A stretch of DNA of 64,000 bases, taken from Pocillopora verrucosa. Lineage: Eukaryota; Cnidaria; Anthozoa; Scleractinia; Pocilloporidae. Below, piece by piece: positions 36,884 through 49,233 of the stretch (positions are counted from its first letter, which is position 1; each line of letters opens with the position of its first letter). The stretch covers positions 14,997,292-15,061,291 of the forward strand of contig NC_089321.1 of NCBI RefSeq assembly GCF_036669915.1, read 5' to 3'. The notes beneath the pieces were generated by a model. That model saw only the letters and a list, made by a program, of their open reading frames with translations, was not told the origin of the DNA and did not search any database. Position numbers and translations under genes: made by a program.

Positions 36884-39800
36884 TCATATTTGCTGGATGG
36901 GGTGCAATTTAATGGCCCACACTGCACCACCATCAGTTGGATTTATCTTTACATTCTTTGGTTGGGCGTTTCTGTCGTTCGGAGATGGGAAAACAGCGTT
37001 CGTTCGAGCTTTCATTCGAGCTTTAGTCTGACCAATCGTCTCTGTTTTAATTTTGCCCTCCAATCGCTCCCTAACCTGTTAATAAACATAAGGTTTACAT
37101 TAATCAGTTGCTGAGTTCTAAAATCCGCTTATCCAGGTGGGCCACAATCCGTAATGATTTGCTCAATGTTATGATATCTTTTTTTTAGTTTTGATCTTAC
37201 CTCGCTATTTCTCATACGTTTCCAGTGCAAGATGAAAATCAGGACACCCTACAATACAAATATAATTATGGATAATAAGTCATTTTTTTTAAAAAACACA
37301 ATATCATGACAAGTAAAGAGATCTTTGCGGAACAGAGCAGTTATTAACTCAGCAGAAAATAACTTGTAAGTTTATGAAGGGAGAAAAACAGATGGTTGAG
37401 GGATTGACTAGGGATTGATTGGCTAAACGGCAAAATGGCTATTAAAATGATAAAAAAAAATTAAAAAATTAAAAAACTGAAGGAATGACTGATAGATGGG
37501 TAGGCGGAAGGACTGACTAAAGATTGACGGTCTGATTGCTACATTGATTGACTGATAGATGGAATTATTTCGTTTGTTGAGAGTATTCAAGTCTCTAACT
37601 TTTATTAGCAAAGCTAAAGGAAATTTACAGCAAACCTGAGTAGAGTTGAGAATGGTAAAGATGTAGGCGAAAGCCTTGTGTAGAGGTGACAGGAGACCAA
37701 ACACAGTGCCGTAGCAGGGTTAAAATTATTGGGGGGGCCTAACCTTCATTTTTACTGTTCTACTCTTGTGTTCAATATATATTTTTTTGAGTTTGCCAAA
37801 TTATTGGGGGGGCCCGGGCCCCCCCGGCCCCTCCCCACGCTACGGCATTGAAACAACCAAGTGATGCCAAGAAAGGGAATCATCAGAACACATACTTTGA
37901 TGCCAAGTCTAAAAGAGGACAAATGATAGAAAATTCCAGCTTTCAGATGACTTTAGCTCTCATCGTTATAACCAAACAGAAAATCATGTAAATGAGCCCT
38001 CTCAACCCTCGGACGTACAGGCACAACCTTACCTCAACTTTGTTACGAGAAGGCGGGGGGGACCGTGAAGCCTTACTTTACGCTTTTTCGAAAAGTTTTT
38101 AACTTACATAGATAGCCTGTCAGGTCGTCTACAAGATGATGTTGAAATTATGGGATACATATGCAAGTGCCGCTGCCGGAGCGGGGAAAGGGTAGTGACC
38201 CCATTTAACATGGTGCATATTTCTCACTTTTCCACTTTAATTTTTGGCTTGCCCATCATTATCAAACTAGGCAAGAGAATAGAAAATAAGACTCGATCAG
38301 AAAATTAATAGGGAGTTTACTATACTCTCCTTCTTCAACTTTAATCCTGCTATAGCTAATATCAACCCTTAAACCACACCTCACTTGTCATTTAATATTT
38401 GACATATCTATATGCTAATTTTCATCAAGTTATCGGCAAATATGTCTGCAAGATAAGTCAACAGCTATTCAAGTGGAAAGTCGCCCAACTAAAATCCTTT
38501 CGAAACATTAAAAAAAAGAAATAATATAAAGCTCAATCTAACCGAACTCGCAGAATCTTGTTGGCTCTTGTTTGCGGCAGTGTGGTCAACTTCCTTGTGA
38601 TACGTGCGAGTATAAAACTGTTAAGCTAAAAAATCAACCCAAAACAAAAAAATAAATAGATCAATAAATAAATATAAAGAAAAGAAAAGGAAAACGACAA
38701 TGAAGGAACGTGCATGTCTTATATGTCAAGTATCTTATTATAAAGTTATAGCTTTGATATTAACTTGCAAAATCTGATCATAGCTTACAACTCCAGTTGC
38801 CGTCAGAAATGTAACAAATATCCAGATCAAGTCATACGTTGACGGCAACCAACAACTTAAAAGGAAGAAAATAGGAAAGAAAAAGCTAAGGGAACAAGAA
38901 ACTGGCAAAAAATCTCGAATCAAATCAAATGAAAATAAAACCAAAGCTCGTAATTGAGAACAACTAAAATGGCGACATAATAAAACAAAAGGGAAAGACA
39001 AACAAACATCAGGGAGGGATGAAGACAAATAGTGCGCTTTGCTGCCTTAAAATAAAAAAAAAAGAATGAAAGAGATGATGATATTTGAAGGCTGAAAAGG
39101 AGTGTAAGAGAAAGAACGAAAGAGGAAATGAACAAGTCAGCAAAAAACGCGAAATGGCAGATTTGAGCAAAACGACAAACAAATCTAAGGGTATTTCTTT
39201 TTAAAAAGGAAACCCAAAACAGAGATAAACCAATCCAATCATGGAGAGGAAGCAAAAGCGGAGGTAAAATTGACGTAAACTTTGTTTCTTACTATTTATC
39301 GCTGGTGTAGCTTTGAATCCCTCCTTTTCCAATCGCAATGCTGAGAGAAGTGCTGACCATAATGATGGGAAAACCTTCACACACAAAGAGAGGGGGTTGG
39401 TGAAATTTGGCGTCAAATTATATCAGCAATAAACCGATTCAAAATACGGTAGATCAGCGCTAACAATAATAAATCTCATTATAGATTAAAGGAGAATACC
39501 CCATGCCATGACGTGATACACTATCAACCTATTGCTGATGTTGTAAACTTTCACAATCAACAAGTAAAAGTATATTCCTTCCACTAGCATCCAGCAGAAA
39601 GCGGCCATCACGAAATACTGCGTAAGAACTGCTACTGTGATGCAAATGGCCTGCAAAAAAGGAAAAAAAAATTTTCTTGCTCTTCTCTTTTTTACTTTTA
39701 TCATAAATTTTAAAAATTTTATTATTAATTTCGTTAAATAAATATCAGATTCGAAATAGATACCAAAAAACTTTAAAAAATGCGTGATAATGTTTATGAT

Positions 39801-42800
39801 GAGATTAATTATTATGAATGTGAGTAGAAATTACTCACTGGGTTATCCAAGGCGTGCATTCCAGCGAGAAAACTTATTTGACCAGCTGCGATTGATGCGA
39901 CGAGACTCAGTCGTATTTGAGTGAGAGGTTCATGAACATCTCTAATTTAAGAAAAATATACCACGGTGATTTCTATATATTTGTTTTTTAGTATCAACCA
40001 ATCAAAGGCACAAGAAACTTAACATTGATTACTCACGTGAACAAGGAATACATGATTATGGTTGGAATCATTCCGATGATGGAAAGGCTTAATCCTATGT
40101 AGGTGATAATCTCCAGAGTATCTTCGTACTTCTGAGACAGCTGTGTAACAAATCAGAAACAGAGGGAATAACATCTTTATCTACTTAGCGAACATATGAG
40201 CAATGCTTAAAGCAATATTGAAAAACGTAATACCACACTGGCACCACTATAATCGACTAAGACAGCAAAATGAGTCAAATGATTGCAGCTGCAGACTGTT
40301 TCTTCTGTGTTGCTTAGGGATGTAACTACATGACATCCATCTTTCGAAAATCCGTCTTGACTAAAAAATAGAATGAGATAATTAAACCATTAAATACTTA
40401 AAGTAATAGGCAACTAATAAGATGAAATCCTATATAGTTTTTATTCTACTTACTGGAATTATTCACTTAAGCCGGTTGGATATCGAAGATTAGATTCAGA
40501 GCCGGTAAGCAGCATCAATTTGATTGCTCTTGAAATGGCTTATTTGTGTCTTTTCAACGTCTCGCTTGGCTTTTGGCTTTGATGGGTTTTGAGTTCACCA
40601 CCCAGAAACAAGGGTACTTTGGGGTGAAATCAAAGCACAGTCCCTTCATTGATACCTTGATTGTCAGTCAAGGTACAGTCCCTTCACTGATACCTTGTAA
40701 AAACTTATCGGTCAGACGTCTACTCTGGTTGAGGAGACGTTATTTATTATCAACAATTACAGTCTGTCGACTTCCTTTCAAGACCGCCCCTACCAGTTGG
40801 ACCGTTACACGAACGTGTGATCGTGTGATCAATGATATTAAATATTCCTTGCGATTCGAAATTCAACCAATTCAGAAAAAAGCAAGGATATTGTTTGTGA
40901 CGGTGATGTCGGTTGTTTTCCTATTTTACCTTTCGCTGAGGCCACTCCAGAATGTGCAATGCTTCTCTCTTGGATCATTCTGAAAGTTGATTCAAGTTTA
41001 ATCTCTTTTTTATTAAATGATTCATCAACTAAACCTAAACTCATTGAAATTGAAACTGATCTAAACTGAACCGACTGAATATAACTTTGCTTTCGTTAAT
41101 ACCTTCAGGTTCTTGAACGTCAAAGTTACATTTTCTTGTAGCTTTACAGGTTTGGGATCCATAGCTGCCATGATAATCCTAGTTTGCACGTGGCTAAATA
41201 ATCAAATTATTCTATATGAGACATCAATCAAAAGGTAAAAAACAACGGTCACTTTTCTATTCATTGCGTGGGCAATGACGAGCTAGTAGCATAAATGTCA
41301 GTTTCCGAATTAAGATTTCTAAAATATTCTAGACATATACAAATTCGGCGAAGCTCTAACAGGGATTCTGAAACTTCGCTAAAGTCATAACGCCTATAAT
41401 GGTTCTTTTTACCTCAAGTTTGACGTTCAAGTAATAAGCAGTAATACTAATCGTTTTCCTTACTTCGCTCACTCTTGCTTGTCCGTCTCAGCGGGACAGG
41501 AAACATGATCTGTAAGGCTAAATGTACTTTTTATGGTGGGGTCTACTTATCACTGCACGTTCCACTATTTCAATTTTTCATCGATGGGCTTTTTAATAAG
41601 ACGGACGGAGGGTATATTATTCAAGACTAAACGTCCTTTGATTGATCGGTTAGATAAAACTAGTCTCTGACTGGGTAAAAAAACCGAATGAATCCTTGAA
41701 TATTCTCAAATGCACCAGCAGCTATATAATGTTAGATATTTAAGCCGTTTACGTACCATATTTTGTCAGACTTTGCTTGGAGTAAATCATGTAGATCCTT
41801 GTACACACATCCTACTATCACTGATCCTAAAAGGGAGCAAAGCAAACACCATTTAGCTTAGATGTCAGTTAACTCAAATTTAAAATGATTGCGTTCTATC
41901 GAAGATGGTATAAAGTTGCCATGAGTTGTTTATCGTGTTTCAAGTTGCATTTCAATAAGATACTGACGAGTCAAAGAACCAAGGAGTATTAAATGTTGGA
42001 AGATAGCTGCGGTGTATACAAACCATTGTCTCGAAAATTTCTTGAGGAAATGTTGATAGAGGCTTGCCATTCTTGCTCCTCTAGATAGAAGTCACTTGCA
42101 TTTTGTCTGTAACCATTTTGAATAGCGAGGACTTACAAAAGAAAGGGAAATATTCAATGTAAATATAACATTGATATTCAGAATTATAAAAGCAACAAAC
42201 TAAATTAATTCAGTCAAGTTGCATTGTCCGTCAATAAATCAGTTAATCATTCAATCTCCCTGAAAGTCAGAATGAAGGTCAGTCTGTCTCAGCCATTCAG
42301 TTAGTGGACTGGTCCGTCATTCCGTTATTCAGTCCCTCTTTCTGGTCATACTCACACATATTTCGGAGATCGATCCTTACTGAACGTCGCGTTCCACTAA
42401 GATGGTACTTGCCATAGCTAAGAGCAAACTTCTCGAAGGCAACTGCCACCCTAAAGATAGATTCCGTTCTGAATTCGTCTACTCCAGGCTGGTCTTTTCC
42501 ATGGGTGATGTTCAGGTATTTAACGGTGAAGTTTCCAAACACATTAGCAGCCTCCTGTAAGTACATAAAATGCATTGTATTTATGTCTTTTTTCACTGAC
42601 CAAGGCACTCAAAGGCAATAATTACAGAAAAAGTTATACCATGTTTCAGGAATTTCCATCCCTGAAAAAAAAAAAAAAAAAAAAAAAAACCGAAAAAAAA
42701 ACATTGGTCCTCTCAGAGTAAAAAAAATCCCCAACCGGTCCGGCATACTTAAAACACCAATTACTCTGTAACCATAGGCAAAAGAGTTTCCGTCGCCGTG

Positions 42801-45800
42801 CGGATATTTATTCACCTACAACATATATATATTTTATAATACTTACAAATCGATTCGAAGCCGGCAGTTGCATTTCGTTAAACATCTAGAATAAATGGCT
42901 TTTATACTTTATTATTGAAATCACCTACCAGCAAGGAATTATTGCTGGTGACAATTAGGCCACTGAGTTTTGAAACAGAATCATTTGCCTGAGATAAAGA
43001 AAACGGTGGTTAGGTATATAAACCACAAATTTCATGAAAAATTAAAAATATTACGATATATAAATAAGAAAAAATATAATGTATATCACCAGCTTCTGAA
43101 TTTCTTTCAACTGTGATTTAGAAGAAGATGTCGATAATGGAGCTAAAGAAAATGTCAATGTTGGTGATGGTAATGGTACAGACTTTAGTACTGATGAGGG
43201 CGGTGTTGATGATCTCTCTACTGAGATGTTTGACGGTGGGGATCTTATTGAAAATAACGTTAATGATGGTACTATTAATGAAGACGGTTTCGTTGACAGA
43301 ATTTCTATTGGAAATATAATTGATGACGAAGATGTTGATGACGACCTTGCTGTTGCTGACACTGTTGAGTAAGGAGATGTTGGTAGTAATGTTGCTGCGG
43401 TTGATACTGATGATAACGATGGTTTTAACAACAACCTTGCTGTCGATAATACCATTGACGATTGAGTTGTTGGTAATATTCCTGGTAATGATAATACCGG
43501 TGATGAAGATGGGAACAACTTTCCTACTGTAATTATTATTGATGACGAAGATGTTGGTGATGACCTTGCTGTTGCTGACACTGTCAAGAAAGGAAATGTT
43601 GGTGGTAATGCTGCTGCGGTTGATACTGATGATAACGATGGTTTTAGCAAGAACAGTGCTGTCGATAATACCATTGATGACTGAGTTGTTGGTAATAATC
43701 CTGATAATGATAATACCGGTGATGAAGATGGTTTTGGGAACAACGTTTCTATTGTTAATATTATTGATGACGAAGATGTTGGTGATGACCTTGCTGTTGC
43801 TGACACTGTCAAGAAAGGAAATGTTGGTGGTAATGCTGCTGCGGTTGATACTGATGATAACGATGGTTTTACAAAGAACCGTGCTGTCGATAATACCATT
43901 GATGACTGAGTTGTCGGCAATAATCCTGGTAATGATAATTCCAGTGATGAAGATGGTTTTGGGAACAACGTTTCTACTGTAAATATTATTGATGACGAAG
44001 ATGTTGGTGATGACCTTGCTGTTGCTGACACTGTCAAGAAAGGAGATGTTGGTGGTAATGTTGCTGTGGTTGATACTGATGATAGCGATGGTGATTAGTC
44101 AATGATTGTCACTGATTATCAATAGCTCAAGTGATTATTACTTGAGCTATTGAGGATTTTCTCAGGGCTGGAAATCCGTGTAAAAAAGGACCGTTTTTAA
44201 CATAAAACCATTCTAAGGCACCTTAGCTCTAGTAACGAGAATAAATAAAAAATATTATAGAGGGGAAAAAATGTCAAATTCTGATTCAGGGTTATTTATG
44301 TCTTCCCCTGGGCCCAGGGAATAAAACTTAACTAAAAAAAAAAATAAAACAAAACACAAAAACCAAAAAGTAAAATAGAACTTTAGTGCCCTGCCTATCT
44401 TTTTTATAGGGAGCGTGACGATTTCCTTTAACGAACTTACACGAAACTCCATAGCAAATCACTTTATTCCTTATCATTATTATTCAAAACCCATTACCCT
44501 TTCATCATGGCTGTCTTTCTTTGGAAGCATCAAACCAGATATCACGGCTAGATTTTTCGGATACCTTCTCCGTGTTTATTTTCAGTTTTTCATTTATTTT
44601 TGTGAAAGCGTGTTTTTAGAGATTATCATACAAAATAAATGCTGCTGCGGTTGATACTGATGATAACGATGGCTTTAACAATAACCTTGCTGTCGATGAT
44701 ACCATTGACGACTGGGTTGCCGGTAATAATCCTGATAATGATAAAACCGGTAATGAAGATGGTTTTGGCACCAAGAACCAGTTGCAAATATAGAAATGAA
44801 AAACTAATAGTAAATCACACCAAAACATCAAAAAAAAAACAAACAAACAAACAAAGAGCCAAACAAGCAAAAACTTGTAGAGCGGAACTACCTGCAGCAA
44901 TCATGCGCATACGTTTTAGAAATTATTTGCTGAGCGTGCGTTGGATCGCACTAACACCTACGAGATGGCAAATAAGCAATTGCATATTCAAAGAGTGCCA
45001 TTGGAAAACTGTTCAATTAAAATCTTGCTGCGTGAGCATGTATAAATTTTTTTTTTGGATTAAGTCTCATAATTAAAAAAGTCTAGTTAGTCTCGTAAAA
45101 ACGAGAGGAGGTCGTTTCTACATTCAAGTGCCAAAACAGCAAAATGATTCGATGACATGTGCATCAAATTTTCACACAAAATAATGATGATAAAATAAAA
45201 ATGCAAAAAAACGATAGTCTCTTAGAGTGAACGGCTACAATACTTCCGATACTTGCACTCAAGCATGTTCAGGCTCCAACCTAATATAGTGTCATATTTC
45301 ACGATCAAATTTATATGATGGAGCCTTAAATACATTGATGATTTCGTCTTTTTCATTACGATGCTACTCAACTGTCAGCCCAATTTTCCCCTTTTTTTGC
45401 TACGTTTGAAACGATAAATCACTTTTTGTTCAAGATATCATACGTCAGCACCCTCCACGGCTAGTGTGTTGGTTACAATTTACTTGATACATGTAAACAA
45501 AGGAGATTTTAAATTATTAACTAATTGTGATGGTATGCACGTTCTGATTGGTCAACTGACTAGCTTAGATGAAAGTATGTAAACACAATTGTGACGTCAC
45601 GCTTTTAGTGTTTAACGTCGTAGTTTAAAAGTATTTGTAACTCAAAGCTTTTGCAGTACTTTCAGAATAATCTCGAGAACAAATGAAAAATATTATAAAG
45701 GGAAAAAAATGTCAAATTCTGATTCGGGGTTAGCTGTGTCTTCCCTTGGGCCCAAGGAATAAAAATTAACTAACAACAAAAAAAAAACAAAAACAAAAAA

Positions 45801-46496
45801 CAAAAAAAAAACAAAAAAAAAACAAAAAACCAGAACATCAGTGCTCTGCCTACCTCGTTTTTTGGGAGCGTGAACATTTCCTTCACCGGGCTTAGCCGGA
45901 TTAGCCGGATTAGCCGGATTAGGTATTGAACCATGGGCTCCTGAGTAAACATATTCCAAAGGAAATTTCGCATTTAAGTACTGCAATAAACTCCTCCAGG
46001 AGAAATCATTATGAATTTATTTTTTATGATTATTATTCAAAACCCACTACCCTTTTATCATGGATGTCTTTTTTTGGAAGCATCAAACCAGATACCACGG
46101 CTAGATTTTTCGGATACCTTTACTATGTTTATTTTCAGTTTTTCATTTATTTTTGTGAAAGCGTGTTTTTAGAGATTATCATACAAAATGAAGTGTAATT
46201 CTAGTTTTATTGTCAGGGCGCTGATCAATGGCCATCTGGATATATTTTCTTTTCTGTTTTATTTGGCTTCGGGTAACATGACACGACAGGACTAAAACTG
46301 AAAATAATACATGATAAAAATGAAAAAAATAAATAAAAAAAACCTGAAAAAGTAAAAAGTCAGACCGACAAGTTTCGTCTACCTTTCCCTTTTCATGGCA
46401 ACACTTAAAAGTTGAAAGAAGAAGATTATACTTACCGAGAATAAAATATAATAGCGAGGCAATATAAATTTTCCGAGATAAATACCCACTCTGCAT
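36884..46496 (-). CDS. Adhesion G-protein-coupled receptor (family B2) with mucin-like repeats; TM6 exon interrupted
   Basis: Exons: 46436-46496 (signal peptide, YIASLLYFIL), 45854-45940 (NPANPANPAKPGEG), 43090-44075 (Ser/Thr/Pro-rich, ~75-aa repeats), 42929-42988, 42765-42815, 42356-42554 (TESIFRVAVAFEKFALSYGK), 42024-42131, 41757-41826, 41103-41193, 40930-40979, 40234-40360 (GPS: CSCNHLTHFAVL), 40037-40140 (TM1), 39839-39941 (TM2), 39500-39650 (TM3-4), 39293-39374, 38789-38855 (TM5), 38543-38617, 37636-37908 (TM6-7), 37201-37248, 36884-37075 (tail and stop). Phases agree from the start through 38543-38617; that exon's donor or a small missing exon before TM6 is unresolved. GAIN/GPS receptors self-cleave at HL-T and signal through G proteins. 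The TM6-7 exon is split by a 147-bp element, so this allele may be non-functional. The ligand is unknown. Confidence 0.85.
37704..37850. mobile_element. 147-bp MITE inserted in the TM6 exon of the adhesion GPCR
   Basis: Terminal inverted repeats CAGTGCCGTAGC and GCTACGGCATTG (one mismatch) enclose G/C runs and an AT-rich centre. It is flanked on both sides by AAACA, a 5-bp target duplication. On the minus strand, removing the element and one AAACA restores the family-typical ITWLFGLLSPLHKAF. Read through, the element brings an in-frame stop. No transposase is encoded. Confidence 0.88.
43090..44075 (-). repeat. Coding minisatellite, ~220-225 bp units
   Basis: About four head-to-tail units inside the mucin-like exon of the adhesion GPCR, each encoding roughly 75 residues with TVSATARSSPTSSSS, LPTTQSSMVLSTA and KPSLSSVSTAA. 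Units differ by point changes and small indels that preserve frame. The opposite strand also shows open frames, but these are shadows of the repeat. Confidence 0.9.
44241..44640. repeat. Decayed duplicate of the adhesion-GPCR exon-2 region
   Basis: Matches 45686-46195 in order and orientation: the shared blocks include AAATGTCAAATTCTGATTC, GGGCCCAGGGAATAAAA, GGAAGCATCAAACCAGATA and TTAGAGATTATCATACAAAA. The exon inside is broken: the proline-rich codons are gone and the donor GT has become AT. It is followed at 44641-44770 by a stray unit of the mucin-like repeat. Confidence 0.85.
45686..46195. repeat. Intact partner of the exon-2 segmental duplication
   Basis: Contains working exon 2 of the adhesion GPCR (45854-45940) and is the counterpart of 44241-44640. 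It is longer mainly because of an expanded A/C-rich intronic tract and the AGCCGGATT triplicate that encodes NPANPANPA. Confidence 0.85.
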
Positions 46497-46800
46497 CCTA
46501 CCAAGTCTTAGTCAGGGATATGTTTTAGTTTCTGTAGCAGTCCTCGTTACGCAATTTGTAAATTATCGCTGACATACGCTTTTTCCCGATATCTTTTCCA
46601 ATTATTTTCAGAGGTACGAAAGAGTACATATCTCTGAGTCGACGATTGTTATTGTACGCACAATACTCATCATATGTTTATTTATAACGAGCCAAGAACA
46701 GATGCTCAGCAGACTTTTTGATTAATGAAAAATTCACGGCATCTATATTGTCAAAGTTGCAAATTTATACACATACATTCATACATACATACATACATAC

Positions 46801-46851
<51 letters not shown>

Positions 46852-48127
46852 GATCGTTAAATTTTATTTCTTATGGACGTTTTGGCAATTATTTCGTACC
46901 TTGCATCTTGCTTCATTTCCAATTGAAGTGACTTGGATTCCTGAAAATGTTCCAAACGACAACTCTGCCGAAGACCGTGTCTCGTATTGCTGGACTTAGG
47001 TCCAGTGTTCTTAGTTTTTTTCTATATTACACCTCTGAACTCCCACTTGTTTATTTGTAACAGACCAGTGGGAGCTAGGACTCTCAGCACTAGGTGTTAA
47101 GCATTGTTTTTACCGAAACAAAGGTAAATTTACTGGCAAGTTTTTCAAGTGTCAAAATGCAGAAAATATTCGTGCGCTTGTATACGTAAGATTATAACTT
47201 TGATCATAATGAACTAAATATTTAACAACTGTTTCTCTAAACGATAACTGCGTTATGCAAATGCTAGGATAATTAAAGTCTCCCATCTGTTCTTATCGGA
47301 AACTTCAGGTTAAACACTATTGGTTAACACAAACATCAAAAGCCTCCCACCTGGCTTAAAGTTTCGTTATCTTTCCCAGCTTTAGTTTTTGAAATGACTT
47401 CTAGCAAGTCAGCACTCGGCAAAAATATCGTCAAGTTTTGAAAATTCACCTACAAGCATCGCTAGACTACCATTTACTAGAGCATCCTTTTTTATTTTTT
47501 ATCTACATTTTTGGAATGCTACCCCATAAGAACTAATCCCTCTGCGCCTGGAACACAACACTTGAGGGAAAAAATGGCTGCTGAGACGTAATTTGGTGAA
47601 ATATACATCAGGACTTTTCCAACCGCATTAATAATCAAGGAAACAAACATGCAAACTACCAAAAACGAAGGAAATACATGAATCGCTATATAAAATGGCG
47701 TGGTGTCCTAAAAAAGTCTCAGTCATCATTTTGATCGAAGACCGTGTCTTGTAATGTTGAACGTGTGTCAGTATTCAATGCGTTTTAGTAATTTTACCTC
47801 TGAACTCCCACCATCATAGACGAAAGTTAGCAGGTGCGTGCCTCGACGATAAAATCAATCCTTGCTATTAACGTAGAAAACACCAAGAGTTTAATGGCCA
47901 AACATTTTCACTGGGTTTACCTATCCTTCGGTCCTCACCCCTCCCCTCTAATTCACGCTCTTCAGGACTATCGTTAGCAGTCCGGGCCATGGACAGTTTT
48001 GTCTATACATTACCTTTGATATGATTGGTCTTAACAAAACCAAAACAAACTGATGTGACCGAGAGAGGAGTGGGACAATAATTTTTCTTGTTAGCTTTCT
48101 CGTGGCGGCCTTGTTGATATGCAAATT
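46497..48127. other. Spacer with microsatellite and a diverged direct repeat
   Basis: No gene is recognised. It should include the adhesion GPCR promoter just right of 46496. A CATA/TA microsatellite lies at 46770-46848. Segments at 46966-47050 and 47733-47815 share GAAGACCGTGTCT and ACCTCTGAACTCCCAC in the same order. Confidence 0.5.
46770..46848. repeat. (CATA)n(TA)n microsatellite
   Basis: Several CATA units run into an uninterrupted TA tract. Non-coding. Confidence 0.95.
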
Positions 48128-49126
48128 CACGGCTGTTTCAAAACGCCCGCCAGTGGAAATTTAGTTCGCGCATGTCAGATTGACATTTTCAATTTGAAAC
48201 CGCTGAAAACGTACGTTTAACGGCTCAACAAGAAAGAGCCCAATGATAACTAGGTCGCAAAAAGTATATGCGCAAAGCCCAAGGAAATAGCTACCTTATG
48301 CGCAGACATTGTATTTTGCTTCCCTGGTTAATGTTCTCCTTGGGAAGATTGCGTGTGCGGGATAGTTTACTATGCGACGGCTTAATGGCATCTTGTTTTG
48401 ACGCGAGATGACTTATCGCCTTTCTGAGGTCTTCTTATTTTCAGGCAAGATTCTGATTGATTCGAATTTTTCTTTCAATAAAGGAACAACTCAGGCTTTA
48501 CGTCTCTCCTTTGCCATCAGTTTCTTTACCATGACGTTTTAATCCGAATTGTTTTGAGCGGTGTAATCTGCGATTACACATCACCACCGAAATACTAAAT
48601 ATGGCGTCCATCTCCCCTTTGACCTCGAACTAATGCCCCTAAACTACGCGAATTTATCCTCTGAATGATCTCATGCTTACCCATGGGCTAAACAAAGAAT
48701 ACACGATGTATGACAAACTGATAAAATGTCCACGGCCTTCTGTTACGTGCAAGAAAGTCGAACTACGTGCGTGTGATTTCCTTCCCGAAAAGTGTATGTC
48801 ATCGATCTGTCACGGGGAGCTACGTGAAATAGTGAAAGCACGGACAAGACGTTTCTTTCGGTCAACATTTCAATCATGATCACGGATAATAAACCTTACA
48901 ATTATATGTTACCATTTGTGCTTTGATCTGATAGTTAAATCGTTTTTCTTGGCCATGATTAACATGGTTTTTGGCGAATATTCCCTCCCCCTTCAAATGG
49001 AATGAACTACACGCAATAACACAAGAATGCAAATATTCCCGCACCCCTAAAGAGCCCATCGAGAGAGATAAATAGACACCCCTTCCTGAAACAAGGTACA
49101 AACCCTAAGGGTGTACCCTTCTGAAG

Positions 49127-49134
49127 CAATAAAA
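49127..49134 (+). promoter_or_regulatory. Possible TATA-like box for the RAG1-N-like gene
   Basis: AATAAAAGG lies about 105 bases before the start codon in the otherwise exon-free left part of the putative element. It could set a start site near 49155. A weak motif match only. Confidence 0.25.
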
Positions 49135-49233
49135 GGCCGGTAAAAGGAACTTCGGAACATATCTTGAGTCAACTTAGAACTGCGTTGCTTTATCCAAGTT
49201 TAGTTTACAACTCGGTTCGATTAGTGCATTCAG

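Noticed and set aside
43128-43982. Plus-strand open frames rich in Met/Leu/Thr across the adhesion GPCR repeat exon
   Set aside because: They are antisense shadows of the Ser/Thr-rich coding minisatellite; the minus-strand frame has matching splice sites and phase.
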